This document shows, piece by piece, positions 28,166 to 37,127 of a stretch of DNA of 64,000 bases (the first letter of the stretch is position 1; the number at the start of each line of letters is the position of its first letter). Made by a program: the position numbers and the translations under genes. The stretch lies in the NCBI RefSeq assembly GCF_007713465.1, contig NZ_VMSG01000010.1, positions 62,001 to 126,000 on the forward strand. The letters are read 5' to 3'. The notes under the pieces are model-generated. The model made no database searches and was not told the origin of the DNA. It was given only the letters and a program-made list of their open reading frames with translations. The stretch is from Pseudomonas sp. H3(2019) (GTDB lineage Bacteria; Pseudomonadota; Gammaproteobacteria; Pseudomonadales; Pseudomonadaceae).

Positions 28166-31100
28166 ATGCACCTGCTCAGGACCCAGCCCGGCGGTTTCGT
28201 CTCGGATGACAACATTGCCGACCTTGGCCAAACCCCCGCCGAGCTGGTGATTCTGTGCAGCGGCGACTCCAGCCTGGCGCTGCTCGCCGAAGCGGCGCAG
28301 CAGTTGCCCGAGGACTATCCGAGCCTGCGCCTGGCCAACCCGATGCAGGTACAGAATCACGCTTCGGTCGACTTGTACGTCGACGAAGTGCTGCTCCACG
28401 CCAAGGTGATTCTGATCTCGCTGCACGGCGGGATCGCCTATTGGCGCTACGGCATCGAACGTCTGGTGGAGCTGTCGCAACGCGGTGTGCAACTGATTCT
28501 GGTGCCGGGCGATGACCGTCCTGACCCGGAGCTCAGCGACCTCAGCACCGTGCCTGTCGAAGACCGCGAGCGGCTTTGGCACTTTTTGCGTCAGGGCGGC
28601 ATGGGCAATGCGCTGGATTTGTATCGCTGCCTGGCCAGTCGTTGGCTGGGCCGCGATTTCCACTGGTCCGAACCGCAGACCTTGCCGCGTACCGCGATCT
28701 ACCATCCGCACAAAAGCAACGCGACGCTGTGCGATTGGCAAGCCAACTGGCAGGCTGATCAACCGGTGGCGGCGGTGCTGTTTTACCGTTCACATTTGCA
28801 GGCGGCAAACACTGCCTTCATCGATGTTTTCTGCCAGCGCTTGCAGGCGGCGGGGCTGAATCCGCTGCCGATTGCGCTGGCCAGTTTGAAAGAACCCGGC
28901 TGCCTGACGGTGGTCGAGGACTGGCTGGATGAGGTGCAGGCCTCGGTGATTCTCAACACCACCGGGTTTGCTCAATCGAGCCCTGAAGCTCCGCACCTGC
29001 GACCCTTTCGGCGCAATATTCCGGTGATCCAGGCGATTTGCGCCCAGGACAACGAGCCGGGTTGGCGCGCCAGTGAGCAAGGGCTCGGCCCGCGGGATCT
29101 GGCGATGCACATCGCCTTGCCGGAACTCGATGGGCGGATCATCAGCCGACCGATCAGCTTCAAGGACCTGTCCTGGCGCAGTGAGCGCAGTCAGTCCGAC
29201 GTGGTCTGCTATCGACCGCAACCCGAACGCATGGATTTTGTCGCCGAGCTGGCGCGGCGCTGGGTCGAGCTGGCGCGGGTGGCCAATGCTGAAAAACGCA
29301 TTGCGCTGATCCTCGCCAACTACCCGACCCGCGACGGGCGGATTGGCAACGGCGTTGGCCTCGACACGCCGGCAGCGGCGCTGAATATCCTGCGGGCGCT
29401 GCAGGCCGAAGGTTATCCATTGCCTGCCGATTTACCGGAAAGCGGTACCGCGCTGATTCAGCAATTGCTCGGCGGGGTCAGCAATGACCTGGAGAGCATC
29501 GACCTGCGCCCGTGCCAGCAAAGCCTGGCACTGGACGACTATTACTCGATGTTCAACGCCTTGCCCGAAGCCAACCGTGCAGCGGTGCTGGAACGTTGGG
29601 GCACGCCCGAGAACGACCCGATGTTCCGCAGCGGACGAATGATGGTCGCCGGGCTGCGCTTTGGTCTGACCTTTGTCGGCATTCAGCCGGCGCGCGGTTA
29701 TCAGGTTGACCCGAGTGCGGTCTATCACGACCCGGATCTGGTGCCGCCCCACGGTTACCTGGCGTTCTATTTCTGGTTACGTCAGGCCTACGGCACCCAC
29801 GCGGTGATTCACGTCGGCAAGCACGGCAACCTCGAATGGTTGCCGGGCAAGGGCGTTGGCCTGTCCGAAAGCTGCTGGCCGGACGCATTGCTCGGGCCGC
29901 TGCCGAACATCTATCCGTTCATCGTCAACGACCCGGGCGAGGGCGCGCAGGCCAAACGGCGGACTCAGGCGGTGATCATCGACCACCTGATGCCGCCGCT
30001 GACCCGCGCCGAAACCTACGGTCCGTTGCGCAATTTGGAACTGTTGGCCGACGAGTATTACGAAGCCCAGTTGCTCGACCCACGCCGAGCGCGTGAGTTG
30101 CAGCGCGACATCCTCAATCTGGTGCGTGAAACTCATATCGACCGCGAGTTGCAGTTGGACGAGAAGCTCGACAGCGACGCCGATGCCGCGATCTGGTTGC
30201 CGCGTCTGGACACCTATTTGTGCGACTTGAAAGAGTCGCAGATTCGCGACGGGCTGCACGTGTTCGGCGAATCGCCAAGCGGACGTCTGCGTATCGACAC
30301 GTTGCTGGCGTTGCTGCGGATCCCTCGCGGCGACGGTCGAGGGGCGCAATCGAGTTTGCTCCGGGCGTTGGCCAAGGCTTTCACGCTAGGGTTCGATCCA
30401 CTGGATTGTGTGTTGTCCGATCCTTGGTCAGGTCCGACCCCGGCTGAATTGCGGACGCTCAGCGCTGAGGCGTGGCGCACCACTGGCGACACTCGCGAAC
30501 GTCTTGAGCTGTTCGCCGCGCAGTTGATCGAGCAGGCACTGAGCGCTGATGTCGAGTTGTTGAGTCAGCCCGGCTGGGGTGACGTCAGCGCGATCATCGG
30601 CAGCTTGCGTGACGTCGTCGCACCGCGACTGGACGCCTGCGGTCCTGCAGAAATGCGCGGTCTGCTGGATGCGCTCAGTGGTCGTTTTGTTCCGGCAGGG
30701 CCTAGCGGCGCACCGAGTCGCGGACGCCTCGATGTGCTGCCCACCGGGCGCAACTTTTACTCGGTGGACGTGCGCAACCTGCCGACCACCACCGCCTGGC
30801 GCATTGGTTTCCAATCGGCGAACCTGATTCTTGAACGGCACCTGCAGGACCACGGCGATCATTTGCGCCAGTTGGGTTTGTCGGTCTGGGGCACGGCGAC
30901 CATGCGTACCGGCGGCGATGACATCGCCCAGGCCATGGCACTGATGGGCGTGCGTCCGATCTGGGCCACGGGCAGTCAGCGGGTCGACGACTTTGAAATA
31001 CTGCCGCTGAGCCTGCTCGACCGGCCGCGAGTGGACGTGACGTTGCGCGTTTCCGGGTTCTTCCGCGATGCCTTCGCCAACCTGATTCGGTTGTTCGACG

Positions 31101-31939
31101 CGGCCGTGCAAGCGGTTGCCGCGCTGGACGAGCCAGACGATATGAACCCGTTGGCGGCCAAGGTTCGCGGTGAACGCGAAGCGCTGATCCAGTCCGGTCT
31201 GGACGAAGACGCCGCTGCACGACAGGCCGGCTGGCGGATTTTCGGCGCCAAGCCCGGTGCTTATGGCGCGGGCGTACAGGGCGCCATTGATGGACGTTTG
31301 TGGCAGAGCCGCGAGGATCTGGCCGAGGTTTATCTGAACTGGGGCGGCTACGCTTATGGCGGCTCCGATGAGGGTACGGCGGCTCGCAAACAGTTCGCCC
31401 AGCGCTTGAGCCAGGTCCAGGCGGTACTGCAAAACCAGGACAATCGCGAGCACGACTTGCTCGATTCCAACGACTATTACCAGTTCCAGGGCGGCATGCT
31501 CGCCGCCGTCGAAAGCCTCAGCGGTGAAGCGGCGGCGAGCTACCATGGCGACCACAGTCAGCCGGATTTGCCGAAGATCCGCACCCTCAAGGAAGAGCTG
31601 AACCGGGTGATTCGTTCCCGGGCGGCGAACCCGAAGTGGATCGACGGGGTCAAGCGGCACGGCTACAAAGGTGCTTTTGAACTGGCGGCCACCGTCGATA
31701 ACCTGTTCGCCTTCGACGCCACCACCCGGTTGATCGACGATCATCAGTACGCCATGCTGGCCGACGCCTATTTGCTTGACCCGTCGACCCGCGAGTTTGT
31801 CCAGCAGCATAATCCGCACGCCTTGCGCGACATGACCGAGCGCATGCTCGAAGCTCAGCAACGCGGGATGTGGCAGGAGCCAGGGGCTTATCGGGAGGCG
31901 TTGGAGAATTTGTTGTTGGATATAGAAGAAGACAGTTGA
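28166..31939 (+). CDS. cobN: Cobaltochelatase large subunit CobN
   Basis: Inserts cobalt into hydrogenobyrinate a,c-diamide in the aerobic B12 pathway, powered by AAA+ partner subunits. 1257 residues, normal CobN length. N-terminal LLRTQPGGFVSDD is followed by family blocks such as HVGKHGNLEWLPGKG (about residue 551) and GAYGAGVQG near the C-terminus. The partners in Pseudomonas are not CobS/CobT but the ChlI/ChlD-like products of the next gene. Between them lies only a 127-bp gap filled by a palindromic repeat. Confidence 0.96.
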   Translation: MHLLRTQPGGFVSDDNIADLGQTPAELVILCSGDSSLALLAEAAQQLPEDYPSLRLANPMQVQNHASVDLYVDEVLLHAKVILISLHGGIAYWRYGIERLVELSQRGVQLILVPGDDRPDPELSDLSTVPVEDRERLWHFLRQGGMGNALDLYRCLASRWLGRDFHWSEPQTLPRTAIYHPHKSNATLCDWQANWQADQPVAAVLFYRSHLQAANTAFIDVFCQRLQAAGLNPLPIALASLKEPGCLTVVEDWLDEVQASVILNTTGFAQSSPEAPHLRPFRRNIPVIQAICAQDNEPGWRASEQGLGPRDLAMHIALPELDGRIISRPISFKDLSWRSERSQSDVVCYRPQPERMDFVAELARRWVELARVANAEKRIALILANYPTRDGRIGNGVGLDTPAAALNILRALQAEGYPLPADLPESGTALIQQLLGGVSNDLESIDLRPCQQSLALDDYYSMFNALPEANRAAVLERWGTPENDPMFRSGRMMVAGLRFGLTFVGIQPARGYQVDPSAVYHDPDLVPPHGYLAFYFWLRQAYGTHAVIHVGKHGNLEWLPGKGVGLSESCWPDALLGPLPNIYPFIVNDPGEGAQAKRRTQAVIIDHLMPPLTRAETYGPLRNLELLADEYYEAQLLDPRRARELQRDILNLVRETHIDRELQLDEKLDSDADAAIWLPRLDTYLCDLKESQIRDGLHVFGESPSGRLRIDTLLALLRIPRGDGRGAQSSLLRALAKAFTLGFDPLDCVLSDPWSGPTPAELRTLSAEAWRTTGDTRERLELFAAQLIEQALSADVELLSQPGWGDVSAIIGSLRDVVAPRLDACGPAEMRGLLDALSGRFVPAGPSGAPSRGRLDVLPTGRNFYSVDVRNLPTTTAWRIGFQSANLILERHLQDHGDHLRQLGLSVWGTATMRTGGDDIAQAMALMGVRPIWATGSQRVDDFEILPLSLLDRPRVDVTLRVSGFFRDAFANLIRLFDAAVQAVAALDEPDDMNPLAAKVRGEREALIQSGLDEDAAARQAGWRIFGAKPGAYGAGVQGAIDGRLWQSREDLAEVYLNWGGYAYGGSDEGTAARKQFAQRLSQVQAVLQNQDNREHDLLDSNDYYQFQGGMLAAVESLSGEAAASYHGDHSQPDLPKIRTLKEELNRVIRSRAANPKWIDGVKRHGYKGAFELAATVDNLFAFDATTRLIDDHQYAMLADAYLLDPSTREFVQQHNPHALRDMTERMLEAQQRGMWQEPGAYREALENLLLDIEEDS

Positions 31940-31941
31940 GG

Positions 31942-32052
31942 GCTCGTTCCCACGCTCTACGTGGGAATGCCTCATTGGACGCTCTGCGTCCGCTCTTGAA
32001 TGTGACGCGGAGCGTCACGGGCTGCATTCCCACGCAGAGCGTGGGAACGATC
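31942..32052. repeat. Dispersed palindromic repeat between cobN and chlI/D (copy 1)
   Basis: About 110 bp. Its outer arms CGTTCCCACGCTC ... GAGCGTGGGAACG pair, as do inner arms GACGCTCTGCGTC/GACGCGGAGCGTC. A second copy of the same type is at 42651-42765 before benA. It lies inside a likely transcription unit, so it would form a large hairpin in the mRNA. Confidence 0.88.
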
Positions 32053-32066
32053 AATGAGAAAAAAAG

Positions 32067-33074
32067 ATGACCGACACCCCGCATTTCCCGCTGTCCGCCG
32101 TGGTCGGCGCCGATGCCCTGAAACTGGCGCTGTGCCTGACGGCCATCGACCCGAAAATCGGCGGCGTGCTGATCGAGGGCCCGCGGGGCATGGCCAAGTC
32201 GACGTTGGCCCGTGGCCTGGCGGATTTGCTCGCCAGCGGGCAATTCGTCACTTTGCCCTTGGGCGCGACTGAAGAGCGGTTGGTTGGCACTCTGGACCTG
32301 GACGCCGCGCTGGGCGAAGGCCGTGTGCAGTTTTCCCCCGGTGTGTTGGCCAAGGCTGACGGCGGCGTGCTGTACGTCGATGAAGTGAATTTGCTACCCG
32401 ATCATCTGGTGGATCTGTTGCTCGACGTCGCTGCCAGCGGCACCAACCTGATCGAGCGCGACGGCATTTCTCATCGGCATTCGGCGCGCTTTGTGCTGAT
32501 CGGCACCATGAACCCGGAAGAGGGCGAACTGCGTCCGCAGTTGCTCGACCGTTTCGGTCTGAACGTCGCGCTCAGCGGTCACACTGCGCCGCTTGAACGC
32601 GGCCAGATCATCCGTCGCCGGCTGGATTTCGACAGCGACCCCCAAGGCTTTTGTGCCCAATGGGAAGCTCAGCAGCAGCAATTACGCGAGCGCTGCCAAC
32701 ACGCACGTGTGGCACTGGCGAGCATTCCTCTGGACGATCAGGCGCTGGCGCAGATCACCGAGCGTTGTTTTGCCGCCGGGGTCGACGGCTTGCGCGCTGA
32801 CCTGGTCTGGCTGCGTGCGGCTCGCGCCCATGCGGCGTGGCGGGGGGGCGAGGCGATCAGCGAGGACGACATCGATGCAGTGGCCGAGTTTGCCTTGCGC
32901 CATCGGCGTCGCGACACGCCGCTGTCTGCTTCGAGCCAGAACCCTGCGCCAGACGCGTCCGCCGCCCAACCACCGAACCCCGGCGAAGGCCAGGGCCAGT
33001 GGGGTGAAATGCCCGCTCAGGCATTACCCACCGGCGCCCGCCGTGAAGTGCCGAGCTGGCCAAAAAAGCCCTAG
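32067..33074 (+). CDS. ChlI-like AAA+ ATPase (cobaltochelatase small subunit), zero-frame product
   Basis: 335-residue AAA+ ATPase of the magnesium/cobalt chelatase family. Walker A GPRGMAKS is at residues 38-45, Walker B GGVLYVDEVNLL near 99-110 and arginine-finger/sensor regions follow (NPEEGELRPQLLDRF). A Pro/Ala/Gln-rich linker (about 290-335) leads to the stop at 33072-33074. It lies after cobN, and no other chlI or cobS is visible nearby. The stop follows directly after an A AAA AAG slippery heptamer with a strong stem downstream, so a fraction of ribosomes is expected to continue into the VWA domain in the -1 frame (see 33068-33730). The short form alone would serve as the small chelatase subunit. 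Confidence 0.9.
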   Translation: MTDTPHFPLSAVVGADALKLALCLTAIDPKIGGVLIEGPRGMAKSTLARGLADLLASGQFVTLPLGATEERLVGTLDLDAALGEGRVQFSPGVLAKADGGVLYVDEVNLLPDHLVDLLLDVAASGTNLIERDGISHRHSARFVLIGTMNPEEGELRPQLLDRFGLNVALSGHTAPLERGQIIRRRLDFDSDPQGFCAQWEAQQQQLRERCQHARVALASIPLDDQALAQITERCFAAGVDGLRADLVWLRAARAHAAWRGGEAISEDDIDAVAEFALRHRRRDTPLSASSQNPAPDASAAQPPNPGEGQGQWGEMPAQALPTGARREVPSWPKKP

Positions 33075-33120
33075 GCATTCGCCCTCGATCTGACGCGGGG
33101 GCGAATGCCAAACCCCGCGC
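33062..33120 (+). promoter_or_regulatory. -1 programmed frameshift signal: slippery heptamer plus stem/pseudoknot
   Basis: Heptamer A AAA AAG at 33062-33068 is in exact phase with the zero-frame codons AAA AAG. After a 5-nt spacer, GGCATTCGCCC (33074-33084) pairs perfectly with GGGCGAATGCC (33099-33109), an 11-bp stem with a 14-nt loop. Loop bases CGCGG (33094-33098) can pair with CCGCG (33115-33119), giving an H-type pseudoknot. The zero-frame stop TAG is at 33072-33074. All three elements of a classical frameshift site are present at textbook spacing. Confidence 0.85.
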
Positions 33121-33730
33121 AGGACGCCTGAAAAACGGCAGGCAAGGTCAGCGTCGAGCCGCCCACAGCGGCTCGGTCAATTGGCCCGGCACGCTGCTCA
33201 GCGGTCGCCCGCGTCAGCGCGAAGACCTGCTGTTTCACCTGCGCAGTCGTTCGCCCCATGAGCTGTGGCTGGTGATTGTCGATGCCTCGGCCTCGACCCG
33301 GCGTCATCAGGCGCTGAGCGACGCTAAAGGTCTGCTGGCGCAACTGTTCGACGACGCCTATTGCCTACGTGCGCGGCTGGCGCTATTGACCGCCAGTGGC
33401 GCTGCACCGAAGTGGCAGGTGCAAGGCCTGAAAGCCTCCGCCAGCCTGCGCGACTGGCTCGACGCACTCGGTGCGGGCGGAGGCACGCCGCTGTTCGCCG
33501 CGCTGGATGAGGCGACGCATTGGCTGGCGTTGCGGCAAAAGCGTTTTCCGGCAGAGCAACAACGGGTGTTGCTGTTGACCGATGGACGCCTCAAAGATGC
33601 GCCAGAGCTGGTCGCGCTCAATTGCCCGGCGTTGCTGGTGGACATCGAGCGCGGGCCGATTCGATTGGGGCGGGCGAAGGCCCTGGCGCACGAATTGAAC
33701 GCAGACTATCGACATATCGACACGCTTTAA
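33068..33730 (+). CDS. ChlD-like VWA domain, expressed by -1 frameshift from the ATPase gene (medium chelatase subunit)
   Basis: The -1 frame is open from 33047 to the TAA at 33730 but has no ATG, GTG or TTG until GTG 33272. That codon lies inside the VWA fold, directly before its metal-binding DxSxS motif (IVDASAS), so it cannot be the natural start. A slip at the A AAA AAG site fuses 334 ATPase residues to 220 residues: a basic linker (RPRSDAGANAKPRAGRLKNGRQ) and a von Willebrand A domain with the MIDAS motif and LLLTDGRLKDAPEL. The 554-residue product has the domain plan of ChlD. If frameshifting did not occur this would be a pseudogene or sequencing error. Confidence 0.8.
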   Translation, partial: ALGIRPRSDAGANAKPRAGRLKNGRQGQRRAAHSGSVNWPGTLLSGRPRQREDLLFHLRSRSPHELWLVIVDASASTRRHQALSDAKGLLAQLFDDAYCLRARLALLTASGAAPKWQVQGLKASASLRDWLDALGAGGGTPLFAALDEATHWLALRQKRFPAEQQRVLLLTDGRLKDAPELVALNCPALLVDIERGPIRLGRAKALAHELNADYRHIDTL

Positions 33731-33788
33731 TCTGCCGAATTACCCACAGCACCTATGCTGTGGATTCAGCCCACCACAGGAGTGAACC

Positions 33789-35432
33789 ATGCGTGTTCTA
33801 GCCGCTAACAGTCAGGACGATTTCCGCGTCAAAGCCTATGCCGGTACCAACGGTGTGTTACTGGCCATGGACCTGGCCGAACCCCGACGCAAAGGCCTGC
33901 TTGGTTTTGCCATCGAAAAACAGCAAGGCAGCGGGCCCTGGGAATTTCTGTTCAACAGCCTGACCTTCCCCGGCAAGGCGCACACCTTTGCTCAATACAA
34001 CGCGACGCCCAGCGACAGCGCACCGTTGCAGAAATTTCGCTGGGCCGATTACACCGTCAAACCCGGGGTAACGATCAACTACCGGGTTCACCTGGCTTAT
34101 GGCACGCCGGATGCGCCGCAATTGGGCGAGGCATTGGCGGTGACGGTCACCACCGACAATGGCTTGCCGACGGGCCAGCATGTCATTTTCAACCGTGCAG
34201 TAGCAGCCAGTCAGGCTTTCTCCCGGGAGTTTCCCGAACTCGATGCACAGCTGAGCGCCAACAAGAACCTGTCCCTCGACGACTGGCCTGCCGCACCACG
34301 GCAATGGCTGGAGAACGGCTTGCTGGAGGAGATCACCGGTTTCATTGAGCGCGCCGTGGATGGCCAGTGGGCGCTGGACATTGCGATTTACGAGTACCAG
34401 TTACCGACCATTATCGATGCGGTCAACGCGGCGTTTGGGCGCGGGGCCAAGGTTCGGGTGCTGTATCACGCCAAGCCCGGTGATACTGACACCACGATGA
34501 ATGAAGAGAGCCTGGCGAAGCTTCCCGCCGAGAGCAAGCGGGGGCGGGTGACCCACGCGATCTTCCATGACAAATTCATCGTGCTGAGCAAGATCGATAG
34601 TGGTGAGTATCGGCCGCAATCGGTGCTGTGCGGCAGTACCAACTTCACCGACAACGGCGTCTACCGCCAGGCCAACGTGGTGCATGTGCTGGACAATACC
34701 GCTGTGGGTGTCCGTTATTTGCAGGTGTTCGAGCAGATCTGGGCAGCGCCGACCGATGTCGGCGCTACGCGTACCTGGTTGACCAAGAACAACCCGATGG
34801 ACCCGTCGCAACCACTGTTTGTCGGTTTTTCACCGCGTACCGGCCAGGCCGATCTGCAGCAATTCGTCGAGATCATCAATGCGGCGAAGAAGGACGTTCT
34901 GTTTGTCACCGCGTTCGCGCTGCCGGACGAAATCCTCAACGCCTTGCTCGGCCAGCCCCACGACGATGTGCTGCGCTATGGCCTGCAAAACACCGCCAGC
35001 CGCATCACCGGTTATCACGCCGACCGCACGGCCGATTTCGCCGCCACCGCGTTGCTCAACACCGGTATCGAAGGCTGGCTCAAGGAAAGCATGAAAGGCC
35101 AGAAGGGCGATCTGTTGGTGCACCTCAAAGCCATCGTCGTCGACTTCACCACCGATGCGCCGATCATCATCAGCGGCAGCCACAACCTGAGCATCAATGC
35201 CAGTGAAGGCAACGACGAAAACTTCCTGATCATTCGCGGCGACACCGATCTGGCCGACCGTTACGGACTGGAATTGCTGCGCTTCTACGAGCATTACCGA
35301 TTCCGCTATGCCGCCAAACAAGAGGACCTCAAGCAGGTTCCACCCCTGGCGGTGGATGACAGTTGGACCAACGCCTATTACCTGGACGGCGACCTGCGAA
35401 TGCTCTCGCGGTTGCGTTTTTCCGGGAGATAA
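33789..35432 (+). CDS. Phospholipase D-like protein with two HKD motifs
   Basis: 547 residues. The first 130 look like a beta-sandwich domain, followed by two PLD-type catalytic halves: H260-x-K262 (HDKFIVL, then CGSTNF) and H445-x-K447 (HLKAIVVDF, then SGSHNLS). PLD-superfamily enzymes cleave or transfer phosphodiesters via the paired His; here the substrate (lipid or nucleic acid) is unknown. No signal peptide is seen. AGGAG lies 7 nt before ATG 33789. It is 58 bp after the chlD frame and 133 bp before a tyrosinase gene, same strand. Confidence 0.8.
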   Translation: MRVLAANSQDDFRVKAYAGTNGVLLAMDLAEPRRKGLLGFAIEKQQGSGPWEFLFNSLTFPGKAHTFAQYNATPSDSAPLQKFRWADYTVKPGVTINYRVHLAYGTPDAPQLGEALAVTVTTDNGLPTGQHVIFNRAVAASQAFSREFPELDAQLSANKNLSLDDWPAAPRQWLENGLLEEITGFIERAVDGQWALDIAIYEYQLPTIIDAVNAAFGRGAKVRVLYHAKPGDTDTTMNEESLAKLPAESKRGRVTHAIFHDKFIVLSKIDSGEYRPQSVLCGSTNFTDNGVYRQANVVHVLDNTAVGVRYLQVFEQIWAAPTDVGATRTWLTKNNPMDPSQPLFVGFSPRTGQADLQQFVEIINAAKKDVLFVTAFALPDEILNALLGQPHDDVLRYGLQNTASRITGYHADRTADFAATALLNTGIEGWLKESMKGQKGDLLVHLKAIVVDFTTDAPIIISGSHNLSINASEGNDENFLIIRGDTDLADRYGLELLRFYEHYRFRYAAKQEDLKQVPPLAVDDSWTNAYYLDGDLRMLSRLRFSGR

Positions 35433-35565
35433 GTAACGCCCGATTCGCGTGGCCTTGAACGTCATGCCGCCGGTCTGCTTTCACAGGGGCTGTGCGGCAC
35501 TTGATCTACCGTTGCCAGTTGAGGAGTGCGCTCCTCATCCACGCGGTTTTTCAGGGAGATCTACC

Positions 35566-37125
35566 ATGGCACATGTACGGCGTGATGTATGGAAGCTGGG
35601 TTCTGGCTGGAGCGATACCTTGTTGTGGTATGCGCGTGGCGTCGGAGTCCTTCAACAACGACCGATCACCGACCGCACCAGTTGGCGGTTTCTGGCAGCA
35701 ATACACGGTATCGATATTCCCCTTTGGCAAAGCGCCGGTTATCTGCGACCGAATGAGCAGTTGCCGTCCCAGACCGATCAGGACACCTACTGGAACCAGT
35801 GCCAGCACCAGACCTGGTACTTTTTGCCGTGGCACCGCGGCTATCTTGCGTCATTCGAACAGATCGTCCGCAAGGCTATCGTCGGTCTCGGAGGGCCAAG
35901 TGATTGGGCCCTGCCGTACTGGAACTACAACGAGAACCAGCAGACGCTGAAGCTGCCCGCCTGTTTCGCCGCGACCACGTTGCCCAACGGTGAGCAGAAT
36001 CCCTTGTTCGTGGCTCGCCGGTTTGGCCCGACCGGCAATGGGGTGGTGGTGCTCAACGAGCAGCGGATCAATCTGCGTCCGGCCCTCACCGATCACGATT
36101 TCGCCGGCGGTTCCGGCGGTGGCTCTCCAGGCTTCGGTGGCCCGGTCACGGTGTTCGAGCACTATGGCCAGGTCAGCGGTCGGCTCGAGTCACAACCGCA
36201 CAACTACGTACACGTCGCCGTGGGCGGCCAGCAACAGGGCAGCCGGGTGCCGGGGTTGATGATCGATCCGGATACCGCCGCTCTGGACCCGATATTCTGG
36301 CTGCATCACGCCAACATCGACCGGCTCTGGGACGTGTGGCTGCAGCGTGACCGGCAGAACCACAACCCGGTCACCAGTGCGTGGCTCAATGGTCCGCCGA
36401 CTCCGGGTCGGGGCTTCGTGGTGCCGACGGTCAGTGGCCAGCCGTGGCCGTTCAAGGTGTCTGACATGCTCGATACCCGGGCTCCGAAGCTGGACTATAG
36501 TTATGAGGATACGTCCGACCCGCTGCACGGTACCCGGGCGTTTCAACAACGCTTGGAAACCCTGCGCGCAAGCCCCGAGCCTCTGGGTGCTGCAGCCGTG
36601 AAGGAACAGCCCATGAGCGCCCAATCCCCCGCCGAACTGCTCGGCGCCAACGACAAAGCCATCGCCCTGACCGGGGGGACGGTCGAGACGCCGTTGCAAC
36701 TCGACCAGAGCACCTCGGGCAAGCTGATGGGCAACCTGAAATCCCGAGCCTTTGCCCCCGCGGTTGCGGAGCATTCCCTGGACCGGGTGTACCTCAACCT
36801 GGAAAACATCCGTGGAAACAATGACGCGGCGACCTTCGACGTGTACATCAGTCTGCCGGTCGAGGGACAGTTGTCGGCGCTGCCTGACCAGTACGTCGGG
36901 TCGATCTCGCTGTTCGGCGTGCGCAAGGCCAGCAATCCGGACAGCCTGCATGGCGGCAAGGGCGTGAGCCAGGTGCTGGAGATCACTGATGTCTTCGACA
37001 AGCTCAGTGCCAGCGGCCACCCGATTCTGGCGAAATTGAAAGTGCGCTTTGTACCGGTGGCCGATGTTCAGGCCGAGGACAACATCACGGTCGGTCGCGT
37101 GAGTGTCTACCGGCAAGGCGACTGA
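35566..37125 (+). CDS. Tyrosinase / polyphenol oxidase with C-terminal domain
   Basis: Type-3 copper enzyme oxidising phenols to quinones. 519 residues. CuA ligands: His47, His81 and His90 (HQTWYFLPWHRGYL). CuB ligands: His212, His216 and His247/248 (DPIFWLHHANIDRLW). A linker DYSYEDTSDPL follows, then a beta-rich C-terminal domain (about 385-519) like the shielding domain of plant-type polyphenol oxidases, which can hold the enzyme latent. ATG 35566 has GGGAG 8 nt upstream. There is no signal peptide, so it is probably cytoplasmic or exported by another route. The stop is 2 nt before the DUF2182 gene. Confidence 0.88.
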   Translation: MAHVRRDVWKLGSGWSDTLLWYARGVGVLQQRPITDRTSWRFLAAIHGIDIPLWQSAGYLRPNEQLPSQTDQDTYWNQCQHQTWYFLPWHRGYLASFEQIVRKAIVGLGGPSDWALPYWNYNENQQTLKLPACFAATTLPNGEQNPLFVARRFGPTGNGVVVLNEQRINLRPALTDHDFAGGSGGGSPGFGGPVTVFEHYGQVSGRLESQPHNYVHVAVGGQQQGSRVPGLMIDPDTAALDPIFWLHHANIDRLWDVWLQRDRQNHNPVTSAWLNGPPTPGRGFVVPTVSGQPWPFKVSDMLDTRAPKLDYSYEDTSDPLHGTRAFQQRLETLRASPEPLGAAAVKEQPMSAQSPAELLGANDKAIALTGGTVETPLQLDQSTSGKLMGNLKSRAFAPAVAEHSLDRVYLNLENIRGNNDAATFDVYISLPVEGQLSALPDQYVGSISLFGVRKASNPDSLHGGKGVSQVLEITDVFDKLSASGHPILAKLKVRFVPVADVQAEDNITVGRVSVYRQGD

Positions 37126-37127
37126 AG

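Noticed and set aside
26996..28762. 588-codon frame opposite cobW and the start of cobN
   Set aside because: Shadow frame; crosses two real genes.
33272..33730. Independent VWA gene starting at GTG 33272
   Set aside because: This start lies inside the VWA fold; the frame is open and protein-like far upstream, and a frameshift signal explains expression.
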